A stretch of DNA of 64,000 bases from positions 2,046,001 through 2,110,000 of the forward strand of contig CATNNA010000001.1 of NCBI GenBank assembly GCA_950106755.1. Reading direction: 5' to 3'. A model generated the notes under the pieces. That model made no database searches and was not told the DNA's origin. It saw only the letters and a list, made by a program, of their open reading frames with translations. A program made the position numbers and the translations under genes. Numbering within the stretch: the first letter of the stretch is position 1; every line of letters begins with the position of its first letter. The stretch comes from Climacium dendroides (Eukaryota; Streptophyta; Bryopsida; Hypnales; Climaciaceae). Of the stretch, positions 52,498 to 63,700 are shown piece by piece.

Positions 52498-55400
52498 TGA
52501 AATGGATTTCAAAACAAATACTTTAAAAATCATGCTGTATTGAATACAAACCAAAACAATAAATTATACCGGTTTGACGTGGAAGCATGTCCAAAAAGAA
52601 AACACACAAGTTGCAAATGTTCAAAATACTTAGGATTCATGGAAAAACTTAATTTTAAGACAACCCTATTTCTTCCCTACACTGTCTTCTTCATTTGAAA
52701 TGGATTTCAAAACAAACACTCGGAAAATCATGCTGTATTGAATACAAACCAAAACAATAAATTATATCGGTTTGACGTGGAAGCATGTCCAAGAACAAAA
52801 CACACAAGTTGCAAATGTTCAAAATACTTAGGAATCATGGAAAAACTTAATTCTAAGACAACCCTATTGCTTTCCTATACTGTCTTCTTCATTTGAACGG
52901 GATTTCAATACAAATACTTTAAAGATCATGCTGTATTGAATACAAACCAAAACAATAAATTATACCGGTTTGACGTGGAAGCATGTCCAAAAAGAAAACA
53001 CACAAGTTGCAAATGTTCAAAATACTTAGGATTCATGGAAAAACTTAATTTTAAGACAACCCTATTGCTTTCCTACACTGTCTTCTTCATTTGAACGGGA
53101 TTTCCAAACAAATACTTTAAAAATCATGCTGTATTGAATACAAACCAAAACAATAAATTATATCGTTTTGACGTGGAAGCATGTCCAAGAACAAAACACA
53201 CAAGTTGCAAATGTTCAAAATACCTAGGATTCATGGAAAAACTTAATTTTAAGACAACCCTATTGCTTTCCTACACTGTCTTCTTCATTTGAAATGGATT
53301 TCAAAACAAACACTCGGAAAATCATGCTGTATTGAATACAAACAAAACCAATAAACTATATCGGTTTGACGTGGAAGCATGTCCAAAAAGAAAACACACA
53401 AGTTGCAAATGTTCAAAATACTTAGGAATCATGGAAAAACTTAATTTTAAGACAACCCTATTGCTTTCCTACACTGTCTTCTTCATTTGAAATGGATTTC
53501 AAAACAAACACTCGGAAAATCATGCTGTATTGAATACAAACCAAAACAATAAATTATATCGGTTTGACGTGGAAGCATGTCCAAGAACAAAACACACAAG
53601 TTGCAAATGTTCAAAATACTTAGGAATCATGGAAAAACTTAATTCTAAGACAACCCTATTGCTTTCCTATACTGTCTTCTTCATTTGAACGGGATTTCAA
53701 CACAAATACTTTAAAGATCATGCTGTATTGAATACAAACCAAAACAATAAATTATATCGGTTTGACGTGGAAGCATGTCCAAAAAGAAAACACACAAGTT
53801 GCAAATGTTCAAAATACTTAGGAATCATGGAAAAACTTAATTTTAAGACAACCCTATTGCTTTCCTACACTGTCTTCTTCATTTGAAATGGTTTTCAAAA
53901 CAAACACTCGGAAAATCATGCTGTATTGAATACAAACCAAAACAATAAATTATATCGGTTTGACGTGGAAGCATGTCCAAGAACAAAACACACAAGTTGC
54001 AAATGTTCAAAATACTTAGGAATCATGGAAAAACTTAATTCTAAGACAACCCTATTGCTTTCCTATACTGTCTTCTTCATTTGAACGGGATTTCAACACA
54101 AATACTTTAAAGATCATGCTGTATTGAATACAAACCAAAACAATAAATTATATCGGTTTGACGTGGAAGCATGTCCAAAAAGAAAACACACAAGTTGCAA
54201 ATGTTCAAAATACTTAGGATTCATGGAAAAACTTAATTTTAAGACAACCCTATTTCTTCCCTACACTGTCTTCTTCATTTGAACGGGATTTCAAAACAAA
54301 TACTTTAAAAATCATGCTGTATTGAATAGAAACCAAAACAATAAATTATATCGTTTTGACGTGGAAGCATGTCCAAGAACAAAACACACAAGTTGCAAAT
54401 GTTCAAAATACCTAGGATTCATGGAAAAACTTAATTTTAAGACAACCCTAATGCTTTCCTAAACTGTCTTCTTCATTTGAACGAGATTTCAAAACAAATA
54501 TTTTGAGAATCATGTTGTATTGAATACAAACAAAACCAATAAATTATATCGGTTTGACGTGGAAGCATGTCCAAAAAGAAAACACACAAGTTGCAAATGT
54601 TCAAAATACTTAGGATTCATGGAAAAACATAATTTTAAGACAACCCTATTTCTTCCCTACACTGTCTTCTTCATTTGAAATGGATTTCAAAACAAATACT
54701 TTAAAAATCATGCTGTATTGAATACAAACCAAAACCATAAATTATATCGTTTTGACGTGGAAGCATGTCCAAGAACAAAACACACAAGTTGCAAATGTTC
54801 AAAATACCTAGGATTCATGGAAAAACTTAATTTTAAGACAACCCTATTGCTTTCCTATACTGTCTTCTTCATTTGGAATGGATTTCAAAACAAACACTCG
54901 GAAAATCATGCTGTATTGAATACAAACAAAACCAATAAACTATATCGGTTTGATGTGGAAGCATGTCCAGAAAGAAAACACACAAGTTGCAAATGTTCAA
55001 AATACTTAGGAATCATGGAAAAACTTAATTTTAAGACAACCCTATTGCTTTCCTACACTGTCTTCTTCATTTGAAATGGATTTCAAAACAAACACTCGGA
55101 AAATCATGTTGTATTGAATACAAACAAAAACAATAAATTATATCGTTTTGACGTGGAAGCATGTCCAAGAACAAAACACACAAGTTGCAAATGTTCAAAA
55201 TACTTAGGAATCATGGAAAAACTTAATTCTAAGACAACCCTATTGCTTTCCTATACTGTCTTCTTCATTTGAAATGGATTTCAAAACAAATACTTTAAAA
55301 ATCATGCTGTATTGAATACAAACCAAAACAATAAATTATACCGGTTTGACGTGGAAGCATGTCCAAAAAGAAAACACACAAGTTGCAAATGTTCAAAATA

Positions 55401-58400
55401 CTTAGGATTCATGGAAAAACTTAATTTTAAGACAACCCTATTTCTTCCCTACACTGTCTTCTTCATTTGAAATGGATTTCAAAACAAACACACGGAAAAT
55501 CATGCTGTATTGAATACAAACCAAAACAATAAATTATATCGGTTTGACGTGGAAGCATGTCCAAGAACAAAACACACAAGTTGCAAATGTTCAAAATACC
55601 TAGGATTCATGGAAAAACTTAATTTTAAGACAACCCTATTGCTTTCCTACACTGTCTTCTTCATTTGAAATGGATTTCAAAACAAATACTTTAAAAATCA
55701 TGCTGTATTGAATACAAACCAAAACAATAAATTATACCGGTTTGACGTGGAAGCATGTCCAAAAAGAAAACACACAAGTTGCAAATGTTCAAAATACTTA
55801 GGATTCATGGAAAAACTTAATTTTAAGACAACCCTATTTCTTCCCTACACTGTCTTCTTCATTTGAAATGGATTTCAAAACAAACACTTGGAAAATCATG
55901 CTGTATTGAATACAAACCAAAACAATAAATTATATCGGTTTGACGTGGAAGCATGTCCAAGAACAAAACACACAAGTTGCAAATGTTCAAAATACTTAGG
56001 AATCATGGAAAAACTTAATTCTAAGACAACCCTATTGCTTTCCTATACTGTCTTCTTCATTTGAACGGGATTTCAATACAAATACTTTAAAGATCATGCT
56101 GTATTGAATACAAACCAAAACAATAAATTATACCGGTTTGACGTGGAAGCATGTCCAAAAAGAAAACACACAAGTTGCAAATGTTCAAAATACTTAGGAT
56201 TCATGGAAAAACTTAATTTTAAGACAACCCTATTGCTTTCCTACACTGTCTTCTTCATTTGAACGGGATTTCCAAACAAATACTTTAAAAATCATGCTGT
56301 ATTGAATACAAACCAAAACAATAAATTATATCGTTTTGACGTGGAAGCATGTCCAAGAACAAAACACACAAGTTGCAAATGTTCAAAATACCTAGGATTC
56401 ATGGAAAAACTTAATTTTAAGACAACCCTATTGCTTTCCTACACTGTCTTCTTCATTTGAAATGGATTTCAAAACAAACACTCGGAAAATCATGCTGTAT
56501 TGAATACAAACAAAACCAATAAACTATATCGGTTTGACGTGGAAGCATGTCCAAAAAGAAAACACACAAGTTGCAAATGTTCAAAATACTTAGGAATCAT
56601 GGAAAAACTTAATTTTAAGACAACCCTATTGCTTTCCTACACTGTCTTCTTCATTTGAAATGGATTTCAAAACAAACACTCGGAAAATCATGCTGTATTG
56701 AATACAAACCAAAACAATAAATTATATCGGTTTGACGTGGAAGCATGTCCAAGAACAAAACACACAAGTTGCAAATGTTCAAAATACTTAGGAATCATGG
56801 AAAAACTTAATTCTAAGACAACCCTATTGCTTTCCTATACTGTCTTCTTCATTTGAACGGGATTTCAACACAAATACTTTAAAGATCATGCTGTATTGAA
56901 TACAAACCAAAACAATAAATTATATCGGTTTGACGTGGAAGCATGTCCAAAAAGAAAACACACAAGTTGCAAATGTTCAAAATACTTAGGAATCATGGAA
57001 AAACTTAATTTTAAGACAACCCTATTGCTTTCCTACACTGTCTTCTTCATTTGAAATGGTTTTCAAAACAAACACTCGGAAAATCATGCTGTATTGAATA
57101 CAAACCAAAACAATAAATTATATCGGTTTGACGTGGAAGCATGTCCAAGAACAAAACACACAAGTTGCAAATGTTCAAAATACTTAGGAATCATGGAAAA
57201 ACTTAATTCTAAGACAACCCTATTGCTTTCCTATACTGTCTTCTTCATTTGAACGGGATTTCAACACAAATACTTTAAAGATCATGCTGTATTGAATACA
57301 AACCAAAACAATAAATTATATCGGTTTGACGTGGAAGCATGTCCAAAAAGAAAACACACAAGTTGCAAATGTTCAAAATACTTAGGATTCATGGAAAAAC
57401 TTAATTTTAAGACAACCCTATTTCTTCCCTACACTGTCTTCTTCATTTGAACGGGATTTCAAAACAAATACTTTAAAAATCATGCTGTATTGAATAGAAA
57501 CCAAAACAATAAATTATATCGTTTTGACGTGGAAGCATGTCCAAGAACAAAACACACAAGTTGCAAATGTTCAAAATACCTAGGATTCATGGAAAAACTT
57601 AATTTTAAGACAACCCTAATGCTTTCCTAAACTGTCTTCTTCATTTGAACGAGATTTCAAAACAAATATTTTGAGAATCATGTTGTATTGAATACAAACA
57701 AAACCAATAAATTATATCGGTTTGACGTGGAAGCATGTCCAAAAAGAAAACACACAAGTTGCAAATGTTCAAAATACTTAGGATTCATGGAAAAACATAA
57801 TTTTAAGACAACCCTATTTCTTCCCTACACTGTCTTCTTCATTTGAAATGGATTTCAAAACAAATACTTTAAAAATCATGCTGTATTGAATACAAACCAA
57901 AACCATAAATTATATCGTTTTGACGTGGAAGCATGTCCAAGAACAAAACACACAAGTTGCAAATGTTCAAAATACCTAGGATTCATGGAAAAACTTAATT
58001 TTAAGACAACCCTATTGCTTTCCTATACTGTCTTCTTCATTTGGAATGGATTTCAAAACAAACACTCGGAAAATCATGCTGTATTGAATACAAACAAAAC
58101 CAATAAACTATATCGGTTTGATGTGGAAGCATGTCCAGAAAGAAAACACACAAGTTGCAAATGTTCAAAATACTTAGGAATCATGGAAAAACTTAATTTT
58201 AAGACAACCCTATTGCTTTCCTACACTGTCTTCTTCATTTGAAATGGATTTCAAAACAAACACTCGGAAAATCATGTTGTATTGAATACAAACAAAAACA
58301 ATAAATTATATCGTTTTGACGTGGAAGCATGTCCAAGAACAAAACACACAAGTTGCAAATGTTCAAAATACTTAGGAATCATGGAAAAACTTAATTCTAA

Positions 58401-58428
58401 GACAACCCTATTGCTTTCCTATACTGTC
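52400..58428 (+). repeat. 16-monomer HOR in family B, 3,168 bp
   Basis: About 52,400-55,260 matches about 55,568-58,428 at an offset of 3,168 bp (16 monomers of 198 bp, eight dimers). Matching markers are 'gggatttcaatac' (about 52,900 and 56,068), 'gggatttccaaac' (53,098 and 56,266), two 'gggatttcaacac' monomers (about 53,692 and 54,088; 56,860 and 57,256), 'atggttttcaaaac', 'accctaatgc' with 'tcctaaactg', and the 'catttggaatgg' monomer (about 54,871 and 58,039). The copies separate on both sides, at about 52,390 and 55,261. Short dimer duplications (396 bp) lie inside each copy. Confidence 0.86.
52887..52902 (+). other. CENP-B-box-like sequence in a family B monomer (representative copy)
   Basis: The 16 bases cttcatttgaacggga resemble the mammalian CENP-B box, YTTCGTTGGAARCGGGA. 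TTC, the central A and the full CGGGA end match, but the G of TTCG is A and the spacing is one base short. The same string occurs at 53,085-53,100, 54,273-54,288 and in other 'gaacggg' monomers. The family A equivalent, for example 1,422-1,438, keeps the 17-base length but has TTCA and TGGA at the core. Protein binding is not shown by this, and chance resemblance is possible. Confidence 0.35.
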
Positions 58429-60790
58429 TTCTTCATTTGAACGGGATTTCAACACAAATACTTTAAAGATCATGCTGTATTGAATACAAACTAAAACAAT
58501 AAATTATACCGGTTTGACGTGGAAGCATGTCCAAAAAGAAAACACACAAGTTGCAAATGTTCAAAATACTTAGGATTCATGCAAAAACTTAATTTTAAGA
58601 CAACCCTATTGCTTTCCTACACTGTCTTCTTCATTTGAACGGGATTTCCAAACAAATACTTTAAAAATCATGCTGTATTGAATAGAAACCAAAACAATAA
58701 ATTATATCGTTTTGACGTGGAAGCATGTCCAAGAACAAAACACACAAGTTGCAAATGTTCAAAATACCTAGGATTCATGGAAAAACTTAATTTTAAGACA
58801 ACCCTATTGCTTTCCTACACTGTCTTCTTCATTTGGAATGGATTTCAAAACAAACACTCGGAAAATCATGCTGTATTGAATACAAACAAAACCAATAAAC
58901 TATATCGGTTTGACGTGGAAGCATGTCCAGAAAGAAAACACACAAGTTGCAAATGTTCAAAATACTTAGGAATCATGGAAAAACTTAATTTTAAGACAAC
59001 CCTATTGCTTTCCTACACTGTCTTCTTCATTTGAAATGGATTTCAAAACAAACACTCGGAAAATCATGCTGTATTGAATACAAACCAAAACCAATGAACT
59101 ATATCGGTTTGACGTGGAAGCATGTCCAAAAAGAAAACACACAAGTTGCAAATGTTCAAAATACTTAGGAATCATGGAAAAACTTAATTTTAAGACAACC
59201 CTATTGCTTTCCTACACTGTCTTCTTCATTTGAAATGGATTTCAAAACAAACACTCGGAAAATCATGTTGTATTGAATACAAACCAAAACAATAAATTAT
59301 ATCGTTTTGACGTGGAAGCATGTCCAAGAACAAAACACACAAGTTGCAAATGTTCAAAATACTTAGGAATCATGGAAAAACTTAATTCTAAGACAACCCT
59401 ATTGCTTTCCTATACTGTCTTCTTCATTTGAACGGGATTTCAACACAAATACTTTAAAGATCATGCTGTATTGAATACAAACTAAAACAATAAATTATAC
59501 CGGTTTGACGTGGAAGCATGTCCAAAAAGAAAACACACAAGTTGCAAATGTTCAAAATACTTAGGATTCATGCAAAAACTTAATTTTAAGACAACCCTAT
59601 TGCTTTCCTACACTGTCTTCTTCATTTGAACGGGATTTCCAAACAAATACTTTAAAAATCATGCTGTATTGAATAGAAACCAAAACAATAAATTATATCG
59701 TTTTGACGTGGAAGCATGTCCAAGAACAAAACACACAAGTTGCAAATGTTCAAAATACCTAGGATTCATGGAAAAACTTAATTTTAAGACAACCCTATTG
59801 CTTTCCTACACTGTCTTCTTCATTTGGAATGGATTTCAAAACAAACACTCGGAAAATCATGCTGTATTGAATACAAACAAAACCAATAAACTATATCGGT
59901 TTGACGTGGAAGCATGTCCAGAAAGAAAACACACAAGTTGCAAATGTTCAAAAAACTTAGGAATCATGGAAAAACTTAATTTTAAGACAACCCTATTGCT
60001 TTCCTACACTGTCTTCTTCATTTGAAATGGATTTCAAAACAAACACTCGGAAAATCATGCTGTATTGAATACAAACCAAAACCAATAAACTATATCGGTT
60101 TGACGTGGAAGCATGTCCAAAAAGAAAACACACAAGTTGCAAATGTTCAAAATACTTAGGAATCATGGAAAAACTTAATTTTAAGACAACCCTATTGCTT
60201 TCCTACACTGTCTTCTTCATTTGAAATGGATTTCAAAACAAACACTCGGAAAATCATGTTGTATTGAATACAAACAAAAACAATAAATTATATCGTTTTG
60301 ACGTGGAAGCATGTCCAAGAACAAAACACACAAGTTGCAAATGTTCAAAATACTTAGGAATCATGGAAAAACTTAATTCTAAGACAACCCTATTGCTTTC
60401 CTATACTGTCTTCTTCATTTGAACGGGATTTCAACACAAATACTTTAAAGATCATGCTGTATTGAATACAAACTAAAACAATAAATTATACCGGTTTGAC
60501 GTGGAAGCATGTCCAAAAAGAAAACACACAAGTTGCAAATGTTCAAAATACTTAGGATTCATGCAAAAACTTAATTTTAAGACAACCCTATTGCTTTCCT
60601 ACACTGTCTTCTTCATTTGAACGGGATTTCCAAACAAATACTTTAAAAATCATGCTGTATTGAATAGAAACCAAAACAATAAATTATATCGTTTTGACGT
60701 GGAAGCATGTCCAAGAACAAAACACACAAGTTGCAAATGTTCAAAATACCTAGGATTCATGGAAAAACTTAATTTTAAGACAACCCTATT
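58230..60790 (+). repeat. 5-monomer HOR in family B, 991 bp
   Basis: The rare 'aatacaaactaaaac' occurs at 58,491, 59,482 and 60,473, spacing 991 bp. Shared ordered markers are 'tcatgcaaaaac', 'gggatttccaaac', 'attgaatagaaacc', 'catttggaatgg' and 'gtccagaaag'. The unit is five monomers, one of them 199 bp. That longer monomer (centred near 59,085 and 60,077) breaks the two-type alternation of family B. The third copy departs near 60,790, where 'tcctaaactg' with 'gaacgag' replaces 'catttggaatgg'. Confidence 0.86.
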
Positions 60791-63700
60791 GCTTTCCTAA
60801 ACTGTCTTCTTCATTTGAACGAGATTTCAAAACAAATATTTTGAGAATCATGTTGTATTGAATACAAACAAAACCAATAAATTATATCGGTTTGACGTGG
60901 AAGCATGTCCAAAAAGAAAACACACAAGTTGCAAATGTTCAAAATACTTAGGATTCATGGAAAAACTTAATTTTAAGACAACCCTATTTCTTCCCTACAC
61001 TGTCTTCTTCATTTGAAATGGATTTCAAAACAAATACTTTAAAAATCATGCTGTATTGAATACAAACCAAAACAATAAATTATATCGTTTTGACGTGGAA
61101 GCATGTCCAAGAACAAAACACACAAGTTGCAAATGTTCAAAATACTTAGGAATCATGGAAAAACTTAATTCTAAGACAACCCTATTGCTTTCCTATACTG
61201 TCTTCTTCATTTGAACGGGATTTCAACACAAATACTTTAAAGATCATGCTGTATTGAATACAAACTAAAACAATAAATTATACCGGTTTGACGTGGAAGC
61301 ATGTCCAAAAAGAAAACACACAAGTTGCAAATGTTCAAAATACTTAGGATTCATGCAAAAACTTAATTTTAAGACAACCCTATTGCTTTCCTACACTGTC
61401 TTCTTCATTTGAACGGGATTTCCAAACAAATACTTTAAAAATCATGCTGTATTGAATAGAAACCAAAACAATAAATTATATCGTTTTGACGTGGAAGCAT
61501 GTCCAAGAACAAAACACACAAGTTGCAAATGTTCAAAATACCTAGGATTCATGGAAAAACTTAATTTTAAGACAACCCTATTGCTTTCCTAAACTGTCTT
61601 CTTCATTTGAACGAGATTTCAAAACAAATATTTTGAGAATCATGTTGTATTGAATACAAACAAAACCAATAAATTATATCGGTTTGACGTGGAAGCATGT
61701 CCAAAAAGAAAACACACAAGTTGCAAATGTTCAAAATACTTAGGATTCATGGAAAAACTTAATTTTAAGACAACCCTATTTCTTCCCTACACTGTCTTCT
61801 TCATTTGAAATGGATTTCAAAACAAATACTTTAAAAATCATGCTGTATTGAATACAAACCAAAACAATAAATTATATCGTTTTGACGTGGAAGCATGTCC
61901 AAGAACAAAACACACAAGTTGCAAATGTTCAAAATACCTAGGATTCATGGAAAAACTTAATTTTAAGACAACCCTATTGCTTTCCTATACTGTCTTCTTC
62001 ATTTGGAATGGATTTCAAAACAAACACTCGGAAAATCATGCTGTATTGAATACAAACAAAACCAATAAACTATATCGGTTTGACGTGGAAGCATGTCCAA
62101 AAAGAAAACACAGAAGTTGCAAATGTTCAAAATACTTAGGAATCATGGAAAAACTTAATTTTAAGACAACCCTATTGCTTTCCTACACTGTCTTCTTCAT
62201 TTGAAATGGATTTCAAAACAAACACTCGGAAAATCATGTTGTATTGAATACAAACAAAAACAATAAATTATATCGGTTTGACGTGGAAGCATGTCCAAGA
62301 ACAAAACACACAAGTTGCAAATGTTCAAAATACTTAGGAATCATGGAAAAACTTAATTCTAAGACAACCCTATTGCTTTCCTATACTGTCTTCTTCATTT
62401 GAACGGGATTTCAACACAAATACTTTAAAGATCATGCTGTATTGAATACAAACTAAAACAATAAATTATACCGGTTTGACGTGGAAGCATGTCCAAAAAG
62501 AAAACACACAAGTTGCAAATGTTCAAAATACTTAGGATTCATGCAAAAACTTAATTTTAAGAGAACCCTATTGCTTTCCTACACTGTCTTCTTCATTTGA
62601 ACGGGATTTCCAAACAAATACTTTAAAAATCATGCTGTATTGAATAGAAACCAAAACAATAAATTATATCGTTTTGACGTGGAAGCATGTCCAAGAACAA
62701 AACACACAAGTTGCAAATGTTCAAAATACCTAGGATTCATGGAAAAACTTAATTTTAAGACAACCCTATTGCTTTCCTAAACTGTCTTCTTCATTTGAAC
62801 GAGATTTCAAAACAAATATTTTGAGAATCATGCTGTATTGAATACAAACAAAACCAATAAATTATATCGGTTTGACGTGGAAGCATGTCCAAAAAGAAAA
62901 CACACAAGTTGCAAATGTTCAAAATACTTAGGATTCATGGAAAAACTTAATTTTAAGACAACCCTATTTCTTCCCTACACTGTCTTCTTCATTTGAAATG
63001 GATTTCAAAACAAATACTTTAAAAATCATGTTGTATTGAATACAAACCAAAACAATAAATTATATCGTTTTGACGTGGAAGCATGTCCAAGAACAAAACA
63101 CACAAGTTGCAAATGTTCAAAATACCTAGGATTCATGGAAAAACTTAATTTTAAGACAACCCTATTGCTTTCCTACACTGTCTTCTTCATTTGAACGAGA
63201 TTTCAAAACAAATATTTTGAGAATCATGCTGTATTGAATACAAACAAAACCAATAAATTATATCGGTTTGACGTGGAAGCATGTCCAAAAAGAAAACACA
63301 CAAGTTGCAAATGTTCAAAATACTTAGGATTCATGGAAAAACTTAATTTTAAGACAACCCTATTTCTTCCCTACACTGTCTTCTTCATTTGAAATGGATT
63401 TCAAAACAAATACTTTAAAAATCATGCTGTATTGAATACAAACCAAAACAATAAATTATATCGTTTTGACGTGGAAGCATGTCCAAGAACAAAACACACA
63501 AGTTGCAAATGTTCAAAATACCTAGGATTCATGGAAAAACTTAATTTTAAGACAACCCTATTGCTTTCCTACACTGTCTTCTTCATTTGGAATGGATTTC
63601 AAAACAAACACTCGGAAAATCATGCTGTATTGAATACAAACAAAACCAATAAACTATATCGGTTTGACGTGGAAGCATGTCCAGAAAGAAAACACACAAG

